DNA of 21,675 nucleotides from MADRE2 sp964397015 (GTDB lineage Bacteria > Desulfobacterota > Desulfobacteria > Desulfobacterales > Desulfobacteraceae), in NCBI GenBank assembly GCA_964397015.1, contig CAYNHL010000061.1, positions 1 to 21,675 of the forward strand, in the 5' to 3' direction. Positions 7,278-14,651 of this stretch are shown here, piece by piece (position 1 is the first letter of the stretch; every line of letters starts with the position of its first letter). The notes beneath the pieces were generated by a model, which did no database searches, was not told where the DNA came from, and saw only the letters and a program-made list of their open reading frames with translations. Made by a program: the position numbers and the translations under genes.

Positions 7278-8689
7278 GCGGTTCCTTTGGTGAAAATGGC
7301 TTCCAGGATATCGGCAATCAGGGCTTCCTGTCCGTCCTGTATGGTCCTGGGATCGAGGATGAAGCAATCTGTTTCGATACGGCCGATCAGTGCGGGTTTG
7401 CTGTTACGGGCACATTGTTCGAGCCGGGAAACCGACAGTTGCTGAGGTTTCAGGGTGATACAGCGGGTGGGCAGGGTCAGTGCCGGGTAGGACCCTCCGC
7501 CGGGTCTGGATGACAGGTCGGCTGTATTTATCTCAAGATCCGGCAGGTTTTTTTGTGCGATTGCGGACTTGAGAATTTCTGCCTGCCGGCAGATATCGTC
7601 AAATGACCGTGTCAGCATGCGCAGAGTGGGAATATGCCTGATGGCCTGTGTTTCATCCCGGTAAAGAGCCAGGGTGGCTTCAAGCGCCGCCAGGGTCAGT
7701 TTGTCGATGCGCAGGGCACGGGTCAGCGGGTTTGCCTTGACCTGGTCAACAGCATCCTTTTTACCCAGAATGATACCGGCCTGCGGGCCGCCAAGGAGTT
7801 TATCCCCGCTGAAAGTCACCAGGTCGACACCGGATGCCACTGTTTCTGACACAGTGGGTTCACTGGGCATGCCATAGGGGGCAAAATCGATCAATGTGCC
7901 GCTGCCCAGGTCTTCCATGACCTTGATGCCATGGCGGTCCCCGATGGCGACCAGGTCAAAGACAGGCACTGATTTTGTAAATCCCTGGATCCTGTAATTG
8001 CTGGTATGTACCTTGAGCAGCAGGGCAGTCTCTTCTGAAATGGCCGCCTCATAGTCACCGGGGTGGGTACGGTTGGTGGTGCCGACCTCCTTGAGCCGGC
8101 ATCCGCTGCGGTTCATGACATCGGGTATCCTGAAGGATCCGCCGATTTCCACCAGTTCCCCCCTGGAAACGATCACGTCGGCACCGGAGGCGAGTGTATT
8201 CAGGGCAAGCAGGACTGCGCCGGCATTGTTGTTGACCACGACGGCACTCTGTGCTCCGGTCAATTCACACAGCAGATCTTCCACAGCGTCATATCTCATC
8301 CCCCTTTTCCCGGCCTTGATATTGAATTCCAGGTTGGCGTAACCCCTGGCAATCGTGTGAATATTCTCAAGGGCCTGATCACACAGCGGGGCGCGTCCAA
8401 GGTTTGTATGGAGTACCACGCCTGTAGCATTGATCACAGGCACCAGGCGGGGGGCCGCTTTGTCCATGGCCGCTGCAAGGATGCCGTCCAAAAGGCTGTT
8501 TTGGTCAATGGACGTTGTCAAACCTTTCTGGATATCCTGCCGGGTGCGGTCAAGCACATGCCTTATGGCCCAGAGCCGAACATTCCTGGTGATGGCTGAA
8601 AAATCCGGCCTGTCATCGATTTGGTCCAGCAGCACGTCCACTTTGGGCAGGTGCCTGAGTAACGCTTGTTTTTTATCCACAGGGTTCAT
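7274..8689 (-). CDS. selA: L-seryl-tRNA(Sec) selenium transferase
   Basis: PLP enzyme that converts seryl-tRNA(Sec) to selenocysteyl-tRNA(Sec) with selenophosphate. The 471-residue product has the SelA N-terminal domain (LLRHLPKVDVLLDQ), VINATGVVLHTNLGRAPL, NNNAGAVLLAL, HTSNYRIQGF, the EDLGSGTL segment, and the PLP lysine in TFSGDKLLGGPQAG (K297). Full length and intact. Its stop overlaps the TPR-gene start (ATGA); the upstream CheD-HDOD stop is seven bases away and overlaps the AGGA site used by selA. selB, selD and tRNA(Sec) are not in the window. Its presence implies selenoproteins elsewhere in the genome, as is usual for formate dehydrogenases and hydrogenases of sulfate reducers. Confidence 0.96.
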   Translation of the reverse strand: MNPVDKKQALLRHLPKVDVLLDQIDDRPDFSAITRNVRLWAIRHVLDRTRQDIQKGLTTSIDQNSLLDGILAAAMDKAAPRLVPVINATGVVLHTNLGRAPLCDQALENIHTIARGYANLEFNIKAGKRGMRYDAVEDLLCELTGAQSAVVVNNNAGAVLLALNTLASGADVIVSRGELVEIGGSFRIPDVMNRSGCRLKEVGTTNRTHPGDYEAAISEETALLLKVHTSNYRIQGFTKSVPVFDLVAIGDRHGIKVMEDLGSGTLIDFAPYGMPSEPTVSETVASGVDLVTFSGDKLLGGPQAGIILGKKDAVDQVKANPLTRALRIDKLTLAALEATLALYRDETQAIRHIPTLRMLTRSFDDICRQAEILKSAIAQKNLPDLEINTADLSSRPGGGSYPALTLPTRCITLKPQQLSVSRLEQCARNSKPALIGRIETDCFILDPRTIQDGQEALIADILEAIFTKGTA

Positions 8690-8696
8690 GTACTTC

Positions 8697-10037
8697 CTAT
8701 AGCAGCCTTAGCTGATCTTTGACAGGCATTTTGTCAATTATGGGCAAAAGGTCTTCCGGTGTCATTTCCAGTATCCTGAGAGTGTCTGCCAGAAATGCGG
8801 TCTGCAGTTTTTCGTGTTCAAAGCTGGTGCTGAATTTAGACATGATCAGGTCCGCCAGATAGACAATGTGGGTTATAAATTTGTTTTCAGTGGCTTTTCT
8901 TGGATTATGGTGAAAAAGGATCACGTCTGACAGGGCTTTTGAAAACTGCCATTTGCGGGCCAGAAATCCTCCGGCTTCACAATGGGTTACTCCCAGTAAT
9001 TTTTTTTCGGAACGAAGGGCGGTGTCGTCATCATTCTGAAGGTTCCTGAAAAACAAGGGGGCTCCCCGGGCAATGAACTGATCCAGGACAACCTTTCCTA
9101 TGTCATGGAGAAGTCCTGCGGCATAGGCGGAACCAGGCTGAGCTTTTTTGCATGACAATGCAATTTTTTCAGCCAGGACCGCTGTTCCGACTGCATGCAA
9201 AAAAAGCCCGCCTTTACAAAGAGAGTAACCTGAAACCTGGACCTGGTTGTAATAGGTGTCCACCGCAGCTGTGATGACGGATTGGATCAGGATCTGTTTT
9301 CCCATAAGCACGATTGCTTCTTTGAGCGTGTCAATTTTATAGGGTCCTCTGAAAAGAACGGAGTTGCAGATTTTCAGGGTCTGAGCGGAAAGCACCTGGT
9401 CACTGGAGAGTTCTTCGGTGATATCGTCAATATGGTACTGATCTTCCTGGAGCAGCCTGAAAATTTTCAGGGCGGTCTGGGGGATGGGAGTCAGGGTGTC
9501 TATTGTATGGCTGATATCATCCATGGTAGGCGGTGTAAAGTCATGAACGTTTCCGCCCATTTCATCCCAGGCCGGAGAGATGTCGGCCCGTCCTGTCGCC
9601 ATGTCCAGCTCCAGGGTACAGGTGAAAAAGCCGCCTGTTTCAGATTTCAGGATTGGAATGCCGGCCGATGTCAGTATGGCCAGGGCGATGTCAGCCGAGC
9701 GGCCGCCGATATCCAGGTTCATGTCCTGGCGGGTGACCGGTCCGACCAGGGCTCCGCCGGCAACGGTCGCCTCCAGGTTTTCGTGCCTGGCACCTAGTTT
9801 GACCAGTTCATTGATCAGAAGTGGAATGCCTGAGGAGGCGTATTTTTCTGGAAATTCAGCTGAAAAGGAACCAGGGGGCTCTGGAAGGAGAATGTGGATC
9901 AATCCGCCGACATTCATGGTCCTGTCATAAAGCGCCACTCCGAGGCAGGTACCCAGAAAGGCCTGGAGAATCCTGTCGGATTTTTTCAGCGCTTTGTAGC
10001 TTCCAGCTGCAATATGTTCTGTGCGGTAATAATCCAT
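8697..10037 (-). CDS. CheD-HDOD fusion protein
   Basis: Soluble two-domain signalling protein of 446 residues. Residues 1-155 are CheD-like, the chemoreceptor glutamine deamidase: LGTCLGVALYD supplies the catalytic Cys (C31), GGLIHILLP the His (H48, the same 17-residue spacing as in Thermotoga CheD), followed by the typical VAGGAL and a late TGG. The third triad member, Thr21 in Thermotoga, is Gln25 here. Residues about 175-370 are HDOD (TPIPQTALKIFRLL, ICNSVLFRG, EAIVLMG), and a downstream HD part keeps H281, GLLHDIGK (H311, D312), H376/H377 and D396. CheD as a stand-alone protein acts with CheC and MCPs; HDOD proteins are usually adaptors in stress or motility control. First gene of the leftward run; transcribed away from a sigma-28-type promoter. 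No convincing Shine-Dalgarno site. Confidence 0.87.
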   Translation of the reverse strand: MDYYRTEHIAAGSYKALKKSDRILQAFLGTCLGVALYDRTMNVGGLIHILLPEPPGSFSAEFPEKYASSGIPLLINELVKLGARHENLEATVAGGALVGPVTRQDMNLDIGGRSADIALAILTSAGIPILKSETGGFFTCTLELDMATGRADISPAWDEMGGNVHDFTPPTMDDISHTIDTLTPIPQTALKIFRLLQEDQYHIDDITEELSSDQVLSAQTLKICNSVLFRGPYKIDTLKEAIVLMGKQILIQSVITAAVDTYYNQVQVSGYSLCKGGLFLHAVGTAVLAEKIALSCKKAQPGSAYAAGLLHDIGKVVLDQFIARGAPLFFRNLQNDDDTALRSEKKLLGVTHCEAGGFLARKWQFSKALSDVILFHHNPRKATENKFITHIVYLADLIMSKFSTSFEHEKLQTAFLADTLRILEMTPEDLLPIIDKMPVKDQLRLL

Positions 10038-10073
10038 GTGCCGTATGTTTTCATCATATATCGGGTCACACGA

Positions 10074-10103
10074 TAGATATCACTAATCTGGCAGTGTTTT
10101 CAA
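10074..10103 (-). promoter_or_regulatory. Candidate sigma-70 promoter for the CheD-HDOD gene
   Basis: TTGAAA (10103-10098), an 18-base spacer and TATCTA (10079-10074), about 37 bases before the ATG at 10037. The -35 box is good and the -10 only fair, so this is a candidate. Confidence 0.4.
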
Positions 10104-10113
10104 CCTTAAAGTG

Positions 10114-10135
10114 CTGCGGATTGAAAATCCGGCAG
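10114..10135. repeat. Hairpin in the divergent intergenic region
   Basis: CTGCGGATT (10114-10122) and AATCCGGCAG (10126-10135) form a 9-bp stem with one bulged G and a GAA loop. It lies between the two divergent promoters and has no T-run on either strand, so it is not an obvious terminator. It may be an operator or have no function. Confidence 0.35.
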
Positions 10136-10138
10136 GCA

Positions 10139-10166
10139 TAAAGATTGTCTGTGCTGCTGCCGATAA
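10139..10166 (+). promoter_or_regulatory. Sigma-28 (FliA)-type promoter
   Basis: TAAAGATT (10139-10146), a 12-base gap, and a perfect GCCGATAA (10159-10166). The enterobacterial consensus is TAAAGTTT-N11-GCCGATAA, so there is one mismatch in the -35 box and one extra spacer base. Transcription would start near 10174, about 30 bases before the ATG at 10206. An overlapping sigma-70 reading also exists (TTGTCT at 10145, 17 bases, TAATAT at 10168), so dual control is possible. Confidence 0.6.
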
Positions 10167-10205
10167 ATAATATATTTGATATCAGGTCCAATGGAGGCCG
10201 GACAG

Positions 10206-11552
10206 ATGAAAATTTCAGCATCGAGCCTGGCGCAGGCATCGGTTTATGAAAAGGACAGGCTGGACCTTTCTTCCACGCATGTTTCCAGGGCTTCCAGCAT
10301 TGCCCCTGTTACTGCATTCGAGTCGGGACCATCACCTGGTACCCCTTCAGTAGAGGTGGACCAGGTGACAATTTCATCGTCAGCCAGAGAATACTGCCGG
10401 TTTAATTATACAGCGACACAGACAGCACGTTCGGTGGTTACCATCAAAGATACCGGTGACACCGTCACCCATGATCAGAAGACAGCGGTTGAACAGCTGG
10501 TAGGCAAGCTGATCAAAAAAGCACAATTGCAGGCCGCTTTTCCAGGCCGGGGAGAGGCAGGCTCTGCATCAGCCTCAAACAGGGTCTCCCCGGGATGGCA
10601 GATGGAGGTTTCCAGGTCGACTGTTCATTATGAGACAGCCCGGATGAATTTTGATTCGGCCGGATCAGTCACTACCGAAGACGGCCGGTCAATCGATTTT
10701 TCCCTGTCAATGGAAATGGCACGCTCCTTTGTCCATGAAGAATACCGGGCCGACCGGATCACCGTGATACGGGAAACGGTAGCGCTGACAGATCCTCTGG
10801 TCATCAACCTGTCCGGACGTGCGCCGGAATTGACTGACATGACATTTGCCTTTGACCTGGACTGTGACGGCCGGATGGAGCAGGTCAGCTTTTTGAGATC
10901 CGGCAGCGGGTTTCTATCCTTTGACAAAAACAACGATAACCAGATCAATGACGGAAGTGAGCTTTTCGGTCCGGTCACTGGAAACGGATTTGAAGAACTG
11001 ACGTCATACGACCAGGATGCAAATGGCTGGATCGATGAAAACGATGATATTTTTTCACGATTATCGGTCTGGACAAGGGACGGTGAGGGAAACGATGTCA
11101 TGATTTCCTTGAAGGATGCTGGAATAGGCGCTGTGAGCCTCTATGGAAGCAGCGGTGAATTTGACATTACCGGGCCGGACAACAGCCTGAAGGGCCGGGT
11201 CCGCAGCAACGGCATTTTTCTGTTTGAAGACGGCCGTGCCGGCAGTATCCAGCAGGTCGACCTGGCCTCCCGGCAATTGTCCCATACACCCGATACTGCC
11301 GGGGATTCCGGCAGGCCGGCTCCCCTGGAACAGTCCATGGCTGTCCGGGAAGGTATCATGACCGGAAACCAGGAAAAAATCATGGCTGCCAGGCAGCGTT
11401 TGCCCCGGAGTTCACAGACAGCATCAGCGCCTTTGGAAACAAGGGAAAACCGTTTTAAGGACCTGATGGAAATGGTTGAAAAAATGAAAAAAGAGTTTGA
11501 GAAAATCATGAATATTTCAACCGGTCCCCATAAACGTCAGGATTCACGGTAA
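10206..11552 (+). CDS. Calcium-loop (EF-hand/dockerin-like) protein, probably in the flagellar regulon
   Basis: Protein of 448 residues with no signal peptide or membrane segment. The start at 10206 is chosen because GGAGG lies eight bases upstream; in-frame codons at 10176 (TTG) and 10191 lie before or on that site. The N-terminus MKISASSLAQ and low-complexity Ser/Thr-rich first 110 residues resemble hypothetical proteins often found in flagellated proteobacteria (recollection, not checked). The conserved core is about 210-320: FDLDCDGRM, FDKNNDNQINDGSELFGP and YDQDANGWIDENDDIF are three successive Asp-rich calcium loops, followed by LSVWTRDGEGND and an Ala/Gly/Val strand segment. Residues 415-440 form a charged coiled coil (MVEKMKKEFEKIM). 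Biological role unknown. It is alone between divergent CheD-HDOD and convergent ilvN, overlapping the latter by 16 bases. Confidence 0.8.
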   Translation: MKISASSLAQASVYEKDRLDLSSTHVSRASSIAPVTAFESGPSPGTPSVEVDQVTISSSAREYCRFNYTATQTARSVVTIKDTGDTVTHDQKTAVEQLVGKLIKKAQLQAAFPGRGEAGSASASNRVSPGWQMEVSRSTVHYETARMNFDSAGSVTTEDGRSIDFSLSMEMARSFVHEEYRADRITVIRETVALTDPLVINLSGRAPELTDMTFAFDLDCDGRMEQVSFLRSGSGFLSFDKNNDNQINDGSELFGPVTGNGFEELTSYDQDANGWIDENDDIFSRLSVWTRDGEGNDVMISLKDAGIGAVSLYGSSGEFDITGPDNSLKGRVRSNGIFLFEDGRAGSIQQVDLASRQLSHTPDTAGDSGRPAPLEQSMAVREGIMTGNQEKIMAARQRLPRSSQTASAPLETRENRFKDLMEMVEKMKKEFEKIMNISTGPHKRQDSR

Positions 11553-12022
11553 AGGGCCAGCAGCCCGGACCGGGCCAGTTTTTTTATTCCAAAAGGAGCC
11601 AGCAGGGTTATGAGTTCATCAATTTCATTTTCTTTGCCCACAGTTTCAAAAATATAATGGGCCTGGCCCTCGTCAATAATGGCGCCGTTGTAATCTGCAA
11701 TGATTTTTTGCAAACCTGCTTTCGTGTCCGGCTCAAAGTTGACGCAGATCATTGCAAATTCCCGTTTTACCGCTTTTTCGCCGGACATGTCCCGCAGCTT
11801 GATGACATTTACCAGGCGCCGGATCTGCTTCATGCACTGTTCGAGCTGCACCGGATGCGTGAGGGTTGTGATGGTTATACGCGACATTTTCGGGTTGGCT
11901 GTAGGGGCGCCGCAGATGGTTTCGATATTGTATCCACGGCCGGCAAACAGCCCTGAAATGCGGGCTGTCACACCTGGTTCGTTTTCCACCAGCATGGTCA
12001 ATATATATTTTTTCTTTTCCAT
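11537..12022 (-). CDS. ilvN: Acetolactate synthase small (regulatory) subunit
   Basis: Regulatory ACT-domain subunit of acetolactate synthase, the first step of valine/leucine/isoleucine synthesis, mediating valine feedback. The 161-residue product matches the longer IlvH/IlvN class: N-terminal ACT domain with ENEPGVTARISGLFAGRGYNIE at about 13-34 and the APT segment, then the C-terminal domain with FEPDTKAGLQKIIADYNGAIID. An AGAGG about six bases upstream supports the ATG. No ilvB catalytic subunit or ilvC lies beside it, which is unusual because ilvB-ilvN-ilvC is the common order. The upstream neighbour, 40 bases away and codirectional, is a diguanylate cyclase. Its 3' end overlaps the convergent calcium-loop gene by 16 bases. 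Confidence 0.94.
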   Translation of the reverse strand: MEKKKYILTMLVENEPGVTARISGLFAGRGYNIETICGAPTANPKMSRITITTLTHPVQLEQCMKQIRRLVNVIKLRDMSGEKAVKREFAMICVNFEPDTKAGLQKIIADYNGAIIDEGQAHYIFETVGKENEIDELITLLAPFGIKKLARSGLLALYRES

Positions 12023-12062
12023 TATGCCTCTTTGTTTATCACTAGGTCATAATACCCGGTGT

Positions 12063-13745
12063 TCAGTCGGGTTTGTGTATTTCGGACAACTGTGACATGA
12101 CTCTGTTTCGTCCTGACTGTTTAGCCTGGTACAGAAACCTGTCTGCATCCTTGACCAGGTTGGTCAGCAAAGATGTCTGCGGGTACGAGGAGACACCGGC
12201 ACTGACGGTCTGCCTGATATTGTGCCTGGAGATAGACAGGGACTGGCAGAACCTCCTGATGCGCTCCCCATAGGTAAAGGCTTCTTCCAGAAAAAGCTCG
12301 GGCAGGATCATGCAGAATTCTTCCCCGCCATAACGGCAGGCAATGGCATGGTCCGGCAGGTGATCCATGATCACCTGTGAAATTTCCCTGAGCACGTCGT
12401 CTCCCACTTCATGGCCATGGTCATCATTGACTTTCTTGAATTTGTCAAGGTCCATCATGATAAATGAAAGCGGGGTCTGGTTTTTTTCAGCCCTGTCAAT
12501 CTGCTCTTTCAGTGCCTTGTCAAAGAAACGCCGGTTCATGAGCCCGGTGAGTTTGTCTTCAAATGCCAGGGATTCAAGTATTTTATTCTTGTAAACCAGT
12601 TCGTCCTGCAGCCGTTTTATTTTGAGATGGTTTTCAATCCGGGCCCTGACTTCGTCCCGGCTGAATGGTTTGATCATGAACTCGCTGGCTCCGAATCTAA
12701 AACATTGAAACATCACATCCCGGTCCTGTTCTCCGGCAATGGCGATGATGATGGTGGATATATCCTTGACCAGGTTTCTTGCGTGCTGGCAAAGGTTGAG
12801 CTTGTCCTCCCAGGGATCGAGGTCCAGGATGATGATGTTCGGGATACTGACGTTCAAGTAGGTTTCCAGGTCATCAAGCGTGGTACACACATTGATGTGG
12901 GGGTTCATGAAATTCAGTGTCTTTTTCAAAATGGTCGGCAGGTTTTGATCCTGGCTCAAGATCAGGATGCCGCTTCTGGCATGCCTGGATGGGCGCTGTT
13001 TGAAAACCGAGTTCACTATGGTGCTCAGGTCATCCTGGGACACGGGTTTCTGGAGAAAATCCACGGTTCCGGACTTGAATCCTTTATGAAACTGTGCCTC
13101 ATCCATTGTACCGCTGATGACCACGACAGGGATGTTTTTAAATTGCGGGGTGGCCGACAGCCGGCTGCAGAATTCAAAGCCGTCCATTACCGGCATTTCA
13201 ATATCAACCAGGATCAGGTCGGGGCGCACTTCAGCCAGGAGTTCAAGGCCCTGGCTGCCATCCCTGGCTGTTTTCACGTCAAAATCCAGGGATGTCAAAA
13301 AGGCACTCAGGGTTTTCCTTACAGCGTTACTGTCATCGATAACCAGGGCCACAGGTGTCTCCCTGACCGATGACAGGCTGGACTGGTATGCGTCATAAAG
13401 CACCTGCAGCAGCCTGTCTTTTGTGAATGGTTTGACAAGGATGTTGTCAATATCCTGAAACTGCCACTGGTCGGCCAGAGATTCTTTCTGCGTGGTGGTC
13501 GAAAGGATCAATACCACCCCTGAAAGATCCGGGGCGGACCTGATCTTGAAAATAATGTCAGTGCCGTCCTGGAATTTAGGATAAGCCGGGCAGACAATCA
13601 GGTCAAACGATCGGCTTCTGACCAGCCGGCTGGTATCCAAAGCTGACGAGGAAAAGACATGAAGATCAAATTCAGTGCCCTCGAGAAAAGAACGGTAGAG
13701 GGTCACAACGGCATTTGAATCCTCGATGACGGCAATCGGTATCAT
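12063..13745 (-). CDS. PleD-like response regulator with three receiver domains and a GGDEF domain
   Basis: Soluble 560-residue protein. REC1 (1-120) has the acidic start (E8, D9) and K105 but Cys-Pro (52-53) where the phosphoacceptor Asp should be, so it is a pseudo-receiver. REC2 (131-248) is intact: D137, D138, D181 in LVDIEMPVMDG, and K233 (LQKP). REC3 (258-375) keeps D308 and K359 but has lost the acidic pair. A short linker leads to a GGDEF domain (about 390-555) with DKLTGLMNRR, the metal-binding MDLDKFKKVNDDHGH and an active-site GGEEF (473-477). The inhibitory I-site RxxD is not present (P464...A467). It should make cyclic di-GMP when REC2 is phosphorylated. AGGA lies eight bases before the ATG. 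No kinase is adjacent; the nearest is the orphan kinase at 17976-19754. Confidence 0.94.
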   Translation of the reverse strand: MIPIAVIEDSNAVVTLYRSFLEGTEFDLHVFSSSALDTSRLVRSRSFDLIVCPAYPKFQDGTDIIFKIRSAPDLSGVVLILSTTTQKESLADQWQFQDIDNILVKPFTKDRLLQVLYDAYQSSLSSVRETPVALVIDDSNAVRKTLSAFLTSLDFDVKTARDGSQGLELLAEVRPDLILVDIEMPVMDGFEFCSRLSATPQFKNIPVVVISGTMDEAQFHKGFKSGTVDFLQKPVSQDDLSTIVNSVFKQRPSRHARSGILILSQDQNLPTILKKTLNFMNPHINVCTTLDDLETYLNVSIPNIIILDLDPWEDKLNLCQHARNLVKDISTIIIAIAGEQDRDVMFQCFRFGASEFMIKPFSRDEVRARIENHLKIKRLQDELVYKNKILESLAFEDKLTGLMNRRFFDKALKEQIDRAEKNQTPLSFIMMDLDKFKKVNDDHGHEVGDDVLREISQVIMDHLPDHAIACRYGGEEFCMILPELFLEEAFTYGERIRRFCQSLSISRHNIRQTVSAGVSSYPQTSLLTNLVKDADRFLYQAKQSGRNRVMSQLSEIHKPD

Positions 13746-13836
13746 AAAAAAGTTCCTACCAGTCTCCGGTGGATTTGTAAACCGGTATTTTATGCCCGTA
13801 GTACCGCATGCTTTTTTTTCCCAGGGGGAATGAAAA

Positions 13837-13899
13837 ATGATTAGTGTTTGCTTTTTGGTCCCGGATCAGGGTATGTTCTTTGTCTTGCAGCTTTATTAA
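13837..13899 (+). other. Possible 20-codon leader ORF upstream of pyrF
   Basis: An ATG at 13837 follows a GGGGG-type ribosome-binding site (13824-13828) by about eight bases and opens 20 codons rich in Phe, Val and Leu, ending TAA 26 bases before pyrF. No terminator or U-run follows, so an attenuation role like that of enterobacterial pyr leaders is not supported. A weak promoter reading inside it (TTGCTT at 13848, 18 bases, TATGTT at 13872) would exclude it from the transcript. Low confidence. Confidence 0.2.
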
Positions 13900-13925
13900 T
13901 CAGTATCACAATAACAGGGTGGATT

Positions 13926-14651
13926 ATGAAACAGGCCAAAGATTATCTTGTATTTCCCCTGGATTTTTCAACACTTGATCAATCGAGGGATTTTGTAAAA
14001 AAGCTCTCACCCCATGTGGGCATGTTTAAAGTCGGGCTGGAATTGTTCATAGGGCAGGGACCCGGCGTGATAAAAATGATCAGGGATAACAGTGACGCAA
14101 AGGTTTTCCTGGATCTGAAGCTTCACGATATCTCAAAAACCGTTGAGCGTGCCATGGGGCAGGTGGCTGATCTTGGTGTGGACCTGGTTACCGTTCATTG
14201 CGGATCTTCGCGTCAGATGCTCGAGGCTGCGGTTAAAGGCGCAAAAGGAAAGACCGGTGTGCTCGGGGTCACGCTGCTGACTGATATGGATGCAGCAGGC
14301 GTGGCTCAAGCAGGGTTCAAGGACAAATACAGCCTTGATCCCGGCCTGCTGGTCATGAAACGGGCCTGCACGGCCTTTGATGCCGGATGTTCCGGTGTCG
14401 TGTGTTCGGGAAAAGAGGCCATGCAGGTCAAAAAAAGGTTCGGGCCAGGTTTTCTGGCGGTCACACCCGGAATCCGGCCGGAATTTTCACTGCCGGCAAA
14501 TGATGACCAGAAAAGGGTTGTTACACCTGGAAATGCGATTCATGCGGGCAGCGATCTGCTGGTGATCGGACGGCCCATCAAGGAGGCGGCAGATCCTGAA
14601 CAGGCAGCCGTCCTGGTGCTTTCCGAGATTACATCGGCACTGGCTGACTAA
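13926..14651 (+). CDS. pyrF: Orotidine 5'-phosphate decarboxylase
   Basis: Catalyses the last step of UMP synthesis, decarboxylating OMP. The 241-residue product has the usual bacterial length and motifs: YLVFPLDF near the N-terminus, the catalytic network FLDLKLHDI (D63, K65, D68), VTVHCG, TPGIRPE and GRPI near the end. I chose the ATG at 13926, where family homology begins and an AGGGTGG site lies just upstream; the open frame extends back to 13848 but adds a hydrophobic, unconserved stretch. It is a single gene, convergent with lysC, with the two stop codons overlapping by four bases (14648-14651). No clear terminator lies between them. Confidence 0.96.
   Translation: MKQAKDYLVFPLDFSTLDQSRDFVKKLSPHVGMFKVGLELFIGQGPGVIKMIRDNSDAKVFLDLKLHDISKTVERAMGQVADLGVDLVTVHCGSSRQMLEAAVKGAKGKTGVLGVTLLTDMDAAGVAQAGFKDKYSLDPGLLVMKRACTAFDAGCSGVVCSGKEAMQVKKRFGPGFLAVTPGIRPEFSLPANDDQKRVVTPGNAIHAGSDLLVIGRPIKEAADPEQAAVLVLSEITSALAD

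Noticed and set aside
12627..13373. A 248-codon plus-strand frame antisense to the diguanylate cyclase
   Set aside because: Shadow of the receiver domains; no recognisable domain and no ribosome-binding site.
13746..13836. Promoter for the diguanylate cyclase gene
   Set aside because: A TAAAAT hexamer is present on the minus strand but no acceptable -35 box lies at the right distance; sigma-54 and sigma-28 motifs were looked for and not found.
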